Origin: Runella limosa DSM 17973
GTDB taxonomy: Bacteria > Bacteroidota > Bacteroidia > Cytophagales > Spirosomataceae
Assembly: GCF_000482465.1 (NCBI RefSeq)
Contig: NZ_AXVJ01000055.1
Coordinates: forward strand, 36,961-100,960
Length of the DNA stretch: 64,000 nucleotides
Reading direction: 5' to 3'
The position numbers were made by a program, and so were the translations under genes. Positions 1 through 9,500 of this stretch are shown piece by piece (position 1 is the first letter of the stretch; each line of letters begins with the position of its first letter). Under the pieces are notes generated by a model. It searched no databases. It worked only from the letters and a program-made list of their open reading frames with translations, and was not told where the DNA came from.

Positions 1-54
1 GCCTTGCCGCCAGAGGTGTTCCATGAGTTGTTCTTCGGCTTTAGAAAGTTGCAT
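1..54 (-). CDS. BlaI/MecI/CopY-family repressor, N-terminal fragment
   Basis: Reading leftward from an ATG at 54-52 gives 18 codons, MQLSKAEEQLMEHLWRQG, before the window ends. The pattern of L(S/T)KAEEQ(L/V)M followed by LW is the start of the winged-helix domain of BlaI/MecI/CopY repressors. In Bacteroidota these usually control a BlaR1-like membrane metallopeptidase and TonB-linked genes. The partner gene would lie to the left, outside the window. Only the first helix is visible, so the call rests on this motif alone. Confidence 0.7.
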   Translation of the reverse strand, partial: MQLSKAEEQLMEHLWRQG

Positions 55-339
55 ATTCTATGGATGTGTATTTTCTTCTACAAATGTAGAATAAAAAAAT
101 GGACTGTCAACTAAATTTTTTAATTTTTTTGAAATAGATTAAAAACACGAGGAACATCTGAACAAAAAACTCTATTTCTATGCCCTTATTTCATTGACCC
201 CGTAAGAGGGTCACCTCTTTGTAGAATTTATGGCGTCATTTTGCTTAATGATTGTTAACAGACTTGTCGATTGAAATGAAAAGCTGTACCTTTTCGTTAT
301 CATTACAAAAGCAACAGCTTCCTTTAACAATTGAAAACA

Positions 340-1545
340 ATGATGACTTTCAATAACTTCCGCGCTCTGTTTTTGGCTTTGGGTATTGTCGTGACGCTCT
401 TCGCTTCCCAAAAAAGCTGGGCTCAAAACTACGACTACGAACCATCGTACGATGAGTTTTACGATGAACTTTCTCCTTATGGCGATTGGATGGACTATCC
501 TTCGTATGGACGGGTATGGCGCCCGCGCGTAGATACTGATTTTCAGCCTTATGGTACCAATGGCCGTTGGGAAATGACTGAATACGGCAATACGTGGGTG
601 TCGGATTATCCGTGGGGCTGGGCACCATTTCACTACGGACGCTGGACGTTTGATAGCTACTATGGATGGGTATGGATTCCTGGTTATGAATGGGGGCCTG
701 CTTGGGTAACGTGGCGCTCGGGTGGTGGTTACTACGGTTGGGCACCATTAGGCCCAGGGATGGGGCTGGACATCAATATTAACATCAACATCCCGTACAA
801 CTACTGGGTGTTTGTTCCCGACATCTATATCCGTAACCCTCGGGTTTATAGCTACTGTGTGCCACGAAACCGCATCTCTGGTTTGTGGGGTGGAACGTCG
901 TACCTCAATAATTATTACCGTTACAACAACCGCGCGTACGTGTTTGGCCCTCACCGCCACGATTTAGAACGCATCACTCGTAACCGCGTGAATGTGTATC
1001 GGGCCGATGACTTGTACCGCAATTACCGCCGCAACGATTATAACCGTAACGACCGTTATTCACAAAATAACCGCTCGTACCCCCAACGGCAGTACGACAA
1101 TCGCATGGGGCAAAATAACCCACGCTACAATGATCGTTATCAAAATAACCCTCGTTATGACGACCGTAACTCACAGGGACAGCGAAACGATAGCCGCAGA
1201 GACGACGGGCGATATCAACAACCACAACCTCGTTACGAACCGCCGCAGCAACGTCAGGAACAACCACAGCAACGCTATGAACAACCGCAAAATGCGCCTC
1301 AGGAGCGTGGCGGAGGTTACCAACCACAGCCGCGCGGTGGTGCCGAACGTACTTGGCAGGGTGGGGGAGAAAGAGACAGTAGCCCGCAACGCCGAAGCGA
1401 AGGACAAAGTCCTAGCCGTTCGACAGAACGGAGCGAAACGCCCCGCAATGACCGTGGAGGATGGCAAGGACGCGGCTCAACCCAGTCGTCGCCTTCGGGA
1501 GAGCACCAAGGTGAACGAGGAGGAGGGCGAAGAATAAGAGATTGA
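340..1545 (+). CDS. Secreted DUF6600-type protein with Arg/Gln/Asn-rich tail
   Basis: A 401-residue exported protein of unknown function. The open frame begins at a TTG at 331, but the paired ATGs at 340 and 343 are better starts because the signal peptide (hydrophobic FLALGIVVTLF, ending SWAQ) follows directly. Residues about 35-145 are packed with aromatic W/Y/G motifs (YGDWMDYPSYGRVWRP, WGWAPFHYGRW, GWVWIPGYEWGPAWV), typical of DUF6600 proteins. Residues about 215-401 are low complexity, rich in R, N, Q, Y and P, and probably disordered. It stands alone, with a strong hairpin terminator 38 bp after the stop. The family assignment comes from the aromatic repeats; the cellular role is not known. 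Confidence 0.75.
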   Translation: MMTFNNFRALFLALGIVVTLFASQKSWAQNYDYEPSYDEFYDELSPYGDWMDYPSYGRVWRPRVDTDFQPYGTNGRWEMTEYGNTWVSDYPWGWAPFHYGRWTFDSYYGWVWIPGYEWGPAWVTWRSGGGYYGWAPLGPGMGLDINININIPYNYWVFVPDIYIRNPRVYSYCVPRNRISGLWGGTSYLNNYYRYNNRAYVFGPHRHDLERITRNRVNVYRADDLYRNYRRNDYNRNDRYSQNNRSYPQRQYDNRMGQNNPRYNDRYQNNPRYDDRNSQGQRNDSRRDDGRYQQPQPRYEPPQQRQEQPQQRYEQPQNAPQERGGGYQPQPRGGAERTWQGGGERDSSPQRRSEGQSPSRSTERSETPRNDRGGWQGRGSTQSSPSGEHQGERGGGRRIRD

Positions 1546-1582
1546 GTAAAAAAGGCATTCACAACTTGATATGAGTCATTCG

Positions 1583-1613
1583 ACGGGCTGAAATAGACAT
1601 TCAGCCCGTTTTT
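1583..1613 (+). terminator. Rho-independent terminator after the DUF6600 gene
   Basis: A perfect 10-bp stem (ACGGGCTGAA at 1583-1592, TTCAGCCCGT at 1600-1609) with a 7-base loop is followed by five T. It lies 38 bp past the stop and ends the single-gene transcript. Confidence 0.85.
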
Positions 1614-1651
1614 GTTGCCTTACTATGAGCTAATTCCGTATTTTTACTTTG

Positions 1652-2770
1652 ATGAATCTAGCTCCTTCTGACTTTCTCAGCAAACGCCAACAACTCCAAC
1701 TCGCTTGGAGTGTGGTAGTTGTTTATTTACCAATTCGGGTCTATATCAACATTCATGACCTTAGCCAAGTCCCGATTTTACAACGCTTACCGCTTTGGAT
1801 GATGGAAGTGACGGTCAATGTGCTGTTTTTCTTTCTGTGGATTAACGTCATTGAGTGGGTGCAGCAGCGTTTTTTTAGCTGGTTTGGGAGGGGGTTTCTG
1901 ATGGAATTCAAAATTCCTGCCCAATTGGCCATGTTTTCGATGGCTACCGTGTTGGCGATTATGTTCAATATCGGCTTTCGGGGTTTGTGGAGTTTTGCCG
2001 AAGATTCGCTCGAACAACGTTTTGGTCTTGCCCCAAATCACTCGCCCGAAAACAGTGTTGCGCATCATTTTACGAAGCAGCAAAAGAAAAAAGCCAACAT
2101 GGGCCTGACCATTTTGGCGATGTTATCAGCCTTTTATTTGGCCTCTAACCGACGGGCTTATCAACAACTTGAGAATATTCAATTAAAAGCCGAGCGATTA
2201 GAAAAGGAAAACGTGAAAGCGCAATTTAATGCTTTGAAAAATCAGGTAAGCCCTCATTTTTTGTTTAACAACTTCAGTATTTTGTCTTCTTTGGTAGAAA
2301 TTGACAGTGAATTGGCAGGGAAGTTTTTGCAGCAGTTGTCAAAAGCCTATCGGTATATTTTAGAACAAAGTGACAACGAACGAGTTAGCCTAAAGGTAGA
2401 ACTTGAGTTTATCGAAACGTATTTATTTTTGTTGAAAATGCGTTTTGATGAAAAACTGAACGTGAAAATTGACATTCCTGAATCGGTCGCGAATCGGTAT
2501 TCGATTGCCCCGCTGACGCTGCAATTGCTGGTTGAAAACGCCGTCAAACACAACCGAATGTCGGCCGAAGAGCCGCTGCTGGTTTCTATTCACTGCGACG
2601 AGACGTATTTGAGTGTGGTGAATCCAATCCAGCCCCGTCCCCAAAGCGAACCTTCAACGGGCTTAGGGCTGAACAATATCGTCAATCGTTACAAATTACT
2701 AACCTCAAGTCCCGTTTTGATCACCCAAAAAGACGGGGTGTTTCGGGCCACCATACCATTGCTTACATGA
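1652..2770 (+). CDS. LytS/YehU-type sensor histidine kinase
   Basis: A membrane kinase of 372 residues with the His_kinase (PF06580) architecture. Four hydrophobic segments fill roughly residues 15-175, followed by a coiled coil (QQLENIQLKAERLEKENVKAQ). The phosphoacceptor motif NQVSPHFLFNNF comes at about residue 205. The N-box (LLVENAVKHN) and a clear G-box (STGLGLNNIVNRYKLL) are present, so an active kinase is expected. The frame opens with TTG at 1649, but the next codon is ATG (1652) and is the better start. Its stop overlaps the start of the LytTR regulator by 4 bp, so the two are translationally coupled partners. The signal sensed cannot be told from the sequence. Confidence 0.9.
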   Translation: MNLAPSDFLSKRQQLQLAWSVVVVYLPIRVYINIHDLSQVPILQRLPLWMMEVTVNVLFFFLWINVIEWVQQRFFSWFGRGFLMEFKIPAQLAMFSMATVLAIMFNIGFRGLWSFAEDSLEQRFGLAPNHSPENSVAHHFTKQQKKKANMGLTILAMLSAFYLASNRRAYQQLENIQLKAERLEKENVKAQFNALKNQVSPHFLFNNFSILSSLVEIDSELAGKFLQQLSKAYRYILEQSDNERVSLKVELEFIETYLFLLKMRFDEKLNVKIDIPESVANRYSIAPLTLQLLVENAVKHNRMSAEEPLLVSIHCDETYLSVVNPIQPRPQSEPSTGLGLNNIVNRYKLLTSSPVLITQKDGVFRATIPLLT

Positions 2771-3531
2771 ACGTATTAATTATTGAAGATGAAAAACTGA
2801 CGGCCCAGCGGTTGGCTCATTTGCTGCATCGTTACGATCCTGAAATTCGGGTGTTAGCGCAAATTCCCTCGGTGAAAAATGCGATTAATTGGTTCGAAAA
2901 CCCCCAGCATCCCAAGCCCGACTTGTTATTTCTGGACATCCACTTGGAAGACGATTTAGGGTTTCGGATTATCGAAAAACTTCAGCTGACGATTCCCGTC
3001 ATTTTTACCACCGCTTACCACGAATATACCTTGCGGGCTTTTAAAGCCAATAGTATTGATTATTTGTTGAAACCCATTGATTTTGAGGAGCTAAAAGCTG
3101 CAATTGATAAATTTAAACTGCTGCGACAACCGCTTGTTCCTGAAGTAAATCTCAATGCAATGCTCCAACTTTTTGGGCAAAACCAAGTGACTTACAAAGA
3201 CCGTTTTATGGTAACGGTGGGGGCAAAATTAAGGAGTATCCAAACGAGTGAAATCGCTTATTTTTCGTTTGAAGACCGAGCTACAATTCTTACCACGCAC
3301 GACAACCTTCGCCTCAGCGTCGATTACAGCCTCGACAAACTTACGCAGTTGCTCAATCCGCATGATTTTTTTCGAGTCAATCGCTCACTACTCGTTTCTT
3401 TGTCGGCGATTCAAGTCGCCCATGCGTATTCGGGCGGTAAAATAAAGCTAGAATTGGCTCCCGCTTTTAAACAAGAAGTCTTTGTGAGTGGCGACCGCAT
3501 TGCTGATTTTAAGGAATGGTTGGGCAAATAA
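2767..3531 (+). CDS. LytTR-family response regulator
   Basis: A 254-residue DNA-binding response regulator. The receiver domain (about 1-120) has the acidic pair IEDE near the N-terminus, the phosphoacceptor Asp in LLFLDIHLED, and the conserved Lys in YLLKPIDFEE. The C-terminal LytTR domain (about 145-250) has the usual FFRVNRSLLVSLSAIQ stretch. It overlaps the upstream LytS-type kinase by ATGA and is almost certainly its partner. Its target promoters are not evident nearby. Confidence 0.93.
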   Translation: MNVLIIEDEKLTAQRLAHLLHRYDPEIRVLAQIPSVKNAINWFENPQHPKPDLLFLDIHLEDDLGFRIIEKLQLTIPVIFTTAYHEYTLRAFKANSIDYLLKPIDFEELKAAIDKFKLLRQPLVPEVNLNAMLQLFGQNQVTYKDRFMVTVGAKLRSIQTSEIAYFSFEDRATILTTHDNLRLSVDYSLDKLTQLLNPHDFFRVNRSLLVSLSAIQVAHAYSGGKIKLELAPAFKQEVFVSGDRIADFKEWLGK

Positions 3532-3567
3532 ACCAAAGCCGCTTTCAGCACCTGAGATGCCCCATTT

Positions 3568-3598
3568 AAGCACCCAAAACGGGCATTGGTGCTTTTTT
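3568..3598 (+). terminator. Probable terminator of the kinase/regulator pair
   Basis: A 7-bp stem, AAGCACC (3568-3574) with GGTGCTT (3588-3594), has a 13-base loop and runs into TTTTTT. The long loop makes it weaker than the other terminators in the window, but it sits 37 bp past the stop, where one is expected. Confidence 0.55.
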
Positions 3599-3719
3599 AT
3601 TTTTTCTGTCGCGCTCTCCGTTCTATTTTTAGGCAGCCCCCTCTAAATCTCCTCCGATAGGGGAGACTTTACTTCCAAATGCACTTAAAGACTTTTTAGA
3701 TAGAATGAGTGAATGGGCG

Positions 3720-3744
3720 ACGGGGGAGGCTTTGCTTCCCCCGT
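3720..3744. other. GC-rich hairpin between converging genes
   Basis: ACGGGGGAGGC (3720-3730) pairs with GCTTCCCCCGT (3734-3744) through 11 positions with one G-U. The loop is TTT. It sits between the end of the LytTR gene and the end of the leftward AraC gene. No U-tract follows directly on either strand, so it may be a decayed intergenic repeat and not a terminator. Confidence 0.4.
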
Positions 3745-3776
3745 GCTTGCTTTTAGCATTCTTCAAAGTCACGGTT

Positions 3777-4655
3777 TTAGTCGAGCTCAGGAACCTGTTT
3801 CCGATACTGACTTGGCGCTATTCCAAAACGACTTTTAAACAGTTTCGAGAAATAGTAGATGTCAAATACACCTACTCGGTCGGCAATTTCTTGCAACGAC
3901 AGCGAAGATGTCGTTATCAATAATTTGGCCCGTTCTAGCCGTTTATTGATGATGTAATCCAACGGGCGAACTCCCAAGACCTTTTGGAATTGTCGCGAAA
4001 AATAATCGCAATTAAGTCCTTGAAGATTAGCCAATTGTTCTACCGTTAGCTTTTTGTCCAAATGCGTGTGAATGAACCGAAGCACAAAACCAATGTCACT
4101 GCGGCGGTGTTTTTCGCTGGTATGGCCGAAGGCAGTGGTAGGACGGATAAATCGGGATACCAATTGAAGTAAAATTCCCTGCGTTTCGATAAGATGGTGC
4201 TCGTTGGTAGGAGGGTATTTTTGATTAAAACTGAGCAAATCCGCGCGGTTATCGTAGGTTTTTGGGTCACTCTTGAGAATGGCGCGGCCTGGGTACAAAT
4301 CCAATATGCGCTGGAATAGCTCCTTGTCAAAATGCGACGCTTGGGTTTCATAGACAAACGGCAGCATGTCGAACACCGAAAGGCCCGATTCGGAATCATC
4401 TAAAAAGGAAATATAATACTGCTCCATGTTGGTGTCGCAATGATAACGACTGACCGAAAACTTGGGAATCAGATACATGTACCCAGGCTTTAGCAGGTAC
4501 TTTTGCTGATTATGGTAAACCCAAGCTTCGCCTTCGGTAATAAAATACAACCGAGAAAAAGGGCTTAATACGCCGTCAAATTGCCAATCGGTGCCTAGCG
4601 AGGCGTAGCCAACGTGCAAAAGGCTAAATTTTAAGGTGTAGAGTGTGTCAATCAT
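3777..4655 (-). CDS. AraC-family transcriptional regulator with cupin-like sensor domain
   Basis: A 292-residue regulator. The N-terminal half (about 10-150) looks like an AraC ligand-binding cupin (GEAWVYHNQQKYLLKPGYMYLIP). The C-terminal 100 residues hold two helix-turn-helix motifs: KLTVEQLANLQGLNCDYFSRQFQ and SLQEIADRVGVFDIYYFSKLF, ending in the typical FGIAPSQYRK. It is transcribed away from the planctomycete-type operon that starts at 5135, across a 479-bp spacer, which makes it a candidate regulator of that operon. A terminator-like hairpin lies in its own leader. The effector is unknown; a sugar is usual for the family. Confidence 0.92.
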   Translation of the reverse strand: MIDTLYTLKFSLLHVGYASLGTDWQFDGVLSPFSRLYFITEGEAWVYHNQQKYLLKPGYMYLIPKFSVSRYHCDTNMEQYYISFLDDSESGLSVFDMLPFVYETQASHFDKELFQRILDLYPGRAILKSDPKTYDNRADLLSFNQKYPPTNEHHLIETQGILLQLVSRFIRPTTAFGHTSEKHRRSDIGFVLRFIHTHLDKKLTVEQLANLQGLNCDYFSRQFQKVLGVRPLDYIINKRLERAKLLITTSSLSLQEIADRVGVFDIYYFSKLFKSRFGIAPSQYRKQVPELD

Positions 4656-4676
4656 TGTAGTATGGATTAGATAAGA

Positions 4677-4712
4677 AAAAAGCTCATGTATAAAAGGAAC
4701 AATGAGCTTTTT
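4677..4712 (-). terminator. Terminator-like hairpin in the leader of the AraC gene
   Basis: AAAAAGCTCAT (4677-4687) pairs perfectly with ATGAGCTTTTT (4702-4712) across a 14-base loop. Read leftward, the stem ends in a run of T just 21 bp before the AraC start codon. It is either an attenuator in the leader or a stop for transcription arriving from further right. Its symmetry also allows action on the plus strand. Confidence 0.45.
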
Positions 4713-5041
4713 GTGATTTTAACCTATCTATCTATTTATAAAAACGCTACGTTATAATGGGTGTCGGGCGCTTTAAGTGTTACAAAGAAAACGTATTTTA
4801 ATTCAATTTTGTCTTTGAAATTTACCAAAATTATCAGGTATTTTAACCTCTAATTCGCATAAAATAGATTCTGTTGGGAATATTTATTTGGTAAAGAGTA
4901 GGATTACAGTATTTCTAAATTTTGATTCTGGAAATATGTGTACTGTACCCGAAGATTGATGCTTTCATTCCTCTAAACTTGTTAAATCGATGGTATCCGT
5001 GGGCTATTATCAACGATTGTGGCACACGGATGGCTTTGAAA

Positions 5042-5061
5042 AAGTCGGATTTGTACAAATA
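5042..5061 (+). promoter_or_regulatory. Operator-like site, copy 1 (contains ATTTGTACAAAT)
   Basis: The 20-mer AAGTCGGATTTGTACAAATA contains the perfect 12-bp palindrome ATTTGTACAAAT (5049-5060). The identical 20-mer occurs at 17638-17657 before the SusC gene. In both places it starts exactly 60 bp before the -7 box, which points to a binding site for a shared activator. The binding protein is not known. Confidence 0.65.
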
Positions 5062-5101
5062 GCTGACACTTTTATTCATTTTTGTAAGGCAAACTTCGCC
5101 T

Positions 5102-5109
5102 TACTTTTG
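5102..5109 (+). promoter_or_regulatory. -7 promoter box of the DUF2231/DUF1553/DUF1501 operon
   Basis: TACTTTTG fits the Bacteroidota -7 consensus TAnnTTTG. A TTTG at 5081-5084 could be the -33 element (17-bp gap, slightly short). The start codon is 25 bp downstream. Confidence 0.5.
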
Positions 5110-5134
5110 TGTATCCTAAACCAGAAGAACTTGC

Positions 5135-6595
5135 ATGATGACCATTGCCGAATACATAGGCCGTTTTCACCCACTTTTAGTGCACCTACCCATCGGTATT
5201 TTACTGTTCGGGTTTGCGTTGATGTTGTACCAAAAAGTCCGAAAAGTGGACGTAACGGAAGCGATTTCGCTGGCATGGTTGGCTGGGGCGGTAGCTGCAT
5301 TGTTGTCGTGCGGGGCTGGCTGGCTATTGGCACAGTCGGGCGACTACGAAGCGGAGGCCGTGCAGGTACACCAATGGACGGGGCTGGCGACGGCGGCGTT
5401 GAGTTTTTTGACCTACGCTTTTGCAAAATACCGCTGGCTATTGGCGTCGGCAACGGTGATTTTGTTGACCGTTGCGGGGCATTACGGCGGAAACCTCACG
5501 CACGGCGAAGGCTACTTGTCGTTTGGGAATCGACCTACGGAGGCATCTGATACAACGGCGGCAGTTTTAGTACCTGAGGTAATAAAACAAGATTCGTTGG
5601 TGGCGGCCAATCAGCCCCAAGTACGGCGCACATTTTTTTACCGCGACCAAGTGGTGCCGATCCTAGAAAAGAACTGTTACAGTTGTCATTCGGCCAAGAA
5701 AAAGAAGGGAGGGCTGCGGCTCGATACTGAGGCTTTTATTCAAAAAGGAGGAAAAAACGGGGGAGTATTGGTGGCGGGAAATCCGCAGAAAAGCAAGCTG
5801 TTTAGTTACCTGCTGCTGCCGCACGACGACGAAATGCACATGCCGCCCAAGGGGAAGCGCCAACTGACCAGCCAAGAAGTAGCGATTTTACATCATTGGA
5901 TTAAAAAAGGGGCATCGTTTAAGGAAGAAGTAGAAGTACTGACTCCCCAACAGCCTACGGAGGTGGAAGCAACGGCGATTTTGCCGCTTACCTTTCCTAT
6001 GCCTTCCGCAGATAGTGCCGCGCCACCTGCTCCGACTTCGGTCAGTGTCGAACAAACAATTTTGTCCAAAGCAACCCAAGCTCCCGATGCTTCGACGGTG
6101 GCTTATTTTCAGCAACGACAGATTACCGTGGTGCCTGTTCAACAAGGGGCGGGTTATGTCTCAGCCAATTTTGTGAATGTAAAGTCGTATCAGCCTGCGT
6201 TATTGACCGAATTGGAGCGGGTAAAAAATCAGCTGGTGCGTCTGCGTCTTACCAACCAGCCCGTACGCGACGAAGAATTAAAGCCCTTGAGTGCTTTGAC
6301 GAATCTCAATCGACTCAACCTCGAAAATACGCAAATCACGGATGCGGCGTTGGCTGAATTGAAGCAATTGCCGAAATTGGAGCAGCTAAATTTATACGGT
6401 ACGGCCGTGACCGACGAAGGTATTCAACAGTTAGCGACTTATCCACAATTGAAAGTAGTCTATTTGTGGAAAACCAAGGTAACTTCGCAAGGAATTGAAC
6501 GGCTTAAACGCGCCAAACCAACGTTGAAAATAGAAGATGGACAGCAACGATTCACGTTGCCCGATACCAATAAAACCACGAAAACGCAATCATAG
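5135..6595 (+). CDS. DUF2231 membrane / planctomycete-type cytochrome c / LRR protein
   Basis: A 486-residue fusion. Residues about 1-125 form a DUF2231 membrane domain that starts with FHPLLVHLPIGILLFG and has four hydrophobic segments. Residues about 165-270 are a planctomycete-type cytochrome c (PSCyt1-like) with one heme-binding CYSCH motif (Cys181, Cys184, His185). After a Pro/Ala/Ser-rich linker, residues about 380-470 hold short leucine-rich repeats (LNRLNLENTQITDAAL, LEQLNLYGTAVTDEG). ATGs at 5135 and 5138 are both possible starts. It is first in a tight operon, 2 bp before the next gene. A role in periplasmic electron transfer linked to the downstream DUF1549/1553 and DUF1501 proteins is inferred; no substrate is known. 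Confidence 0.85.
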   Translation: MMTIAEYIGRFHPLLVHLPIGILLFGFALMLYQKVRKVDVTEAISLAWLAGAVAALLSCGAGWLLAQSGDYEAEAVQVHQWTGLATAALSFLTYAFAKYRWLLASATVILLTVAGHYGGNLTHGEGYLSFGNRPTEASDTTAAVLVPEVIKQDSLVAANQPQVRRTFFYRDQVVPILEKNCYSCHSAKKKKGGLRLDTEAFIQKGGKNGGVLVAGNPQKSKLFSYLLLPHDDEMHMPPKGKRQLTSQEVAILHHWIKKGASFKEEVEVLTPQQPTEVEATAILPLTFPMPSADSAAPPAPTSVSVEQTILSKATQAPDASTVAYFQQRQITVVPVQQGAGYVSANFVNVKSYQPALLTELERVKNQLVRLRLTNQPVRDEELKPLSALTNLNRLNLENTQITDAALAELKQLPKLEQLNLYGTAVTDEGIQQLATYPQLKVVYLWKTKVTSQGIERLKRAKPTLKIEDGQQRFTLPDTNKTTKTQS

Positions 6596-6597
6596 TT

Positions 6598-9500
6598 ATG
6601 ATGAGGTTACTCCTTTTTTTCTTTGCCAGCGTACCTTTCTGGTTCCCCACTACCAAAACCATTGACGGGGTAAAAGTGCCCGAGGAGGTGGCGAGTGCCT
6701 ATGACAAACTCCCCGCCGAACTGGATTATAACCAACACGTAAAGCCTGTGCTTTCGGATAAATGTTTTGCCTGTCACGGCCCCGACAAAGCCAAACAAAA
6801 GGCGGGGCTACGCCTCGATGTGGCCCAAGCCGCCTACGGTTCTTTGCCCGAAAATCCTGGTAAAGTAGCCGTCAAACCTGGTAATTTGGCAAAAAGTGAG
6901 TTGGTACACCGTATTTTATCCAATGACCCCGACTACCAAATGCCCACGCCGCAGTCGCACCTCACGCTGACTGCCGAAGAAAAAGCCATTCTTTTGAAAT
7001 GGGTAAAAACGGGAGCGGTGTATAAGCCGCATTGGGCGTTTGTAAAGCCCGAGAAGAAAGCCGTACCGACGCTGAACGGGTTGAGTGGCTACTCGCCCGT
7101 GAATGAAATTGATTATTTTGTTGGACAGCGTTTGGTGCGTGAAGGGCTAACGCCCTCAGTCGAAGCGCCTAAGGAGCTGTTGCTGCGGCGTTTGTCGTTG
7201 GATGTAACAGGGTTGCCGCCGACAACTGCCGAAATCGACGCTTTTTTGGCTGATAAAAGCCCCAATGCCTACGAAAAACAAGTCGATAGGTTGCTGGCGT
7301 CGCCGCATTTTGGGGAACGAATGGCCACCGATTGGCTGGATGTTGCCCGCTATGCCGACTCCCACGGCTATACCGTTGATCGGTTGCGTGATATGTCGCC
7401 TTACCGCGACTGGGTCATCAATGCGTTTAACCAAAACATGCGCTACGATGCGTTTATACACCAGCAATTGGCGGGCGATTTGATGAAAGGGCCTACGGGC
7501 AATACCCCAAGTCGCGACATGCTGATTGCGACGGCTTTCAATCGAAACCACCAACAAAACATGGAAGGTGGGATTGTCGAAGAAGAGTTTCAAACGGAAT
7601 ACGTCATGGACCGAGCCAATACCTTTGGTGATGCGTTTATGGCTTTGTCGCTGGGCTGCGCGCGTTGCCACGACCATAAATACGACCCCATTTCTCAGAA
7701 AAACTACTATGAACTTTACAGCTTTTTCAACAATGTGCGAGAAGCGGGGCAGATTTCTTGGAACGACGACTTACCCACGCCTACACTGCTGCTGCCGACC
7801 GAAAAGCAAGAAGAGTTAATCCGTTTTATGCAGTCGTCGATGAAAGAGCAGGAAACCAAATTGGCCAAAACCGTGGATGCTTCCGACGCTTCTTTTCAGA
7901 CGTGGTTGGGAACGGGAGAGCCACAAAAACTCAAAACCCAAGCCGTGCCGCAGGTAGGATTACAAGGTTTTTTCACCTTTGAAGATTCGTTGAGAAATAC
8001 CGTGAATCCTTCGCACAAAGGAAAAATGAAACGCGACGCGGGCGATGCCGACAAGCCTGTTTTTTCTAAAACCGCCCGCGGTCAAGTACTGGAACTCAAC
8101 GGCGATTCGTACGCCGACTTGCGTCCTGTCGGCGTTTTTCGTAAGTCTGACCCTTTTTCCGTCGGGATTTGGGCGTGGTTTCCCAAAGATTTTAAAGAAG
8201 GAGTGATTTTTCACAAAAGCAATGCCGAGCGATTGTACAATTTCAAAGGATTTCATTTGCACGCCAAAAACAACCGCTTCGAAATCTGCATGGCGCACAC
8301 GGCGCCGTCCAATGCCATCACGCGGCAAAGCAATCAACCCATTCCGCGTGAGCGCTGGGTGCAGTTGACCATGACGTACGACGGTTCGTCCAAAGCCAAT
8401 GGTTTTAAATTGTTCATGGACGGGACTGAACTGGCGATGGAAACGGTGATGGACCAGTTGTACAAAGACATTATTTTTTACGATGCCAAAAACGAAACGG
8501 GGCTACAAATCGGTGGCTGGTGGCGTGGTTTGGGTTTTAAAGGGGGAAAAGTGGACGACGTCGTGGTTTATAACCGAACGCTGACGCCATTTGAAATAGA
8601 GATTTTGGCCAACAAAGCTACGTGGCAAGCCATTGTGGATAAACCTGTTGCCTCGCTGTCGCAAGAAGAACGGGCAGTGCTGAAAGACTATTATGTGTCG
8701 GCCGTTGATGCGGCAGTAGCTGCCGAACGGGCGGTTCTCCAACAACAACGAACGGCTTTCAGCGATTCCACGCGTCACATTGCCGAAATCATGGTCATGC
8801 AAGAAATGCCAACCCCTAAACGCTCGTACTTGCTGCAACGCGGCCAATACGACGCGCCTGGCGCCGAAGTGTTTCCAGCTACGCCAGCGTCGGTGTTGCC
8901 TTTTTCTGCCACTTTACCCAAAAACCGCCTTGGCTTGGCGCAGTGGTTGACCGACGCCAATCATCCGCTAACGGCGCGGGTAGCGGTGAATCGGTATTGG
9001 CAAAATTTCTTCGGAACGGGGTTAGTAAAAACCACCGAAGACTTTGGAAACCAAGGGGAACTGCCTTCGCATCCCGAACTGCTCGACTGGTTGGCGGTTA
9101 CGTTTCGTCAGGAGTACGGCTGGGATGTGAAACGGTTGGTGAAATTGATGGTGATGTCGGCAACGTACCGCCAAGATTCGCGGACGTCCGCTGAATTGCG
9201 CGAGCGTGACCCCGAAAATCGCTTATTGGCACGAGGCCCTGCGACCCGCTTAACGGCTGAAATGCTACGTGACAACGCTTTGGTAGCCAGTGGGTTGTTG
9301 AATAATAAAGTTGGGGGTAAAAGTGTAAAACCGTACCAGCCCGATGGCTTGTGGGAAATCAATAGCATGACCTACAAAATGGATACCACCGATGCCATTT
9401 ATCGCCGAAGTTTGTACGTGATTGTCAAACGCTCCGTTCCTAACCCAACGTTGGGGACGTTTGATGCCCCCACGCGGAGCAGTTGCATCGTTCGCCGACA

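Larger units (their letters stand above)
4656..5134. other. Divergent intergenic region with regulatory signals
   Basis: This 479-bp spacer separates the leftward AraC gene from the rightward cytochrome/DUF1501 operon. It contains a leader hairpin near the AraC gene (4677-4712), a 20-bp operator-like sequence (5042-5061), a possible -33 TTTG (5081-5084), a hairpin of 7-bp arms (5084-5090 and 5098-5104) and a -7 box (5102-5109). The rest is AT-rich, and I see no gene in it. Confidence 0.6.

Noticed and set aside
211..748. Leftward open frames of 140 and 132 codons across the DUF6600 gene
   Set aside because: They are antisense to a gene with a clear signal peptide and aromatic repeats, and their translations are low-complexity with no motif.
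3705..3923. Rightward 72-codon frame overlapping the end of the AraC gene
   Set aside because: It runs antisense through the helix-turn-helix of a certain AraC gene and shows no protein-like pattern.
4990..5550. 186-codon frame starting before the DUF2231 gene
   Set aside because: It overlaps the first 400 bp of a well-supported gene in another frame and has no recognisable domain.
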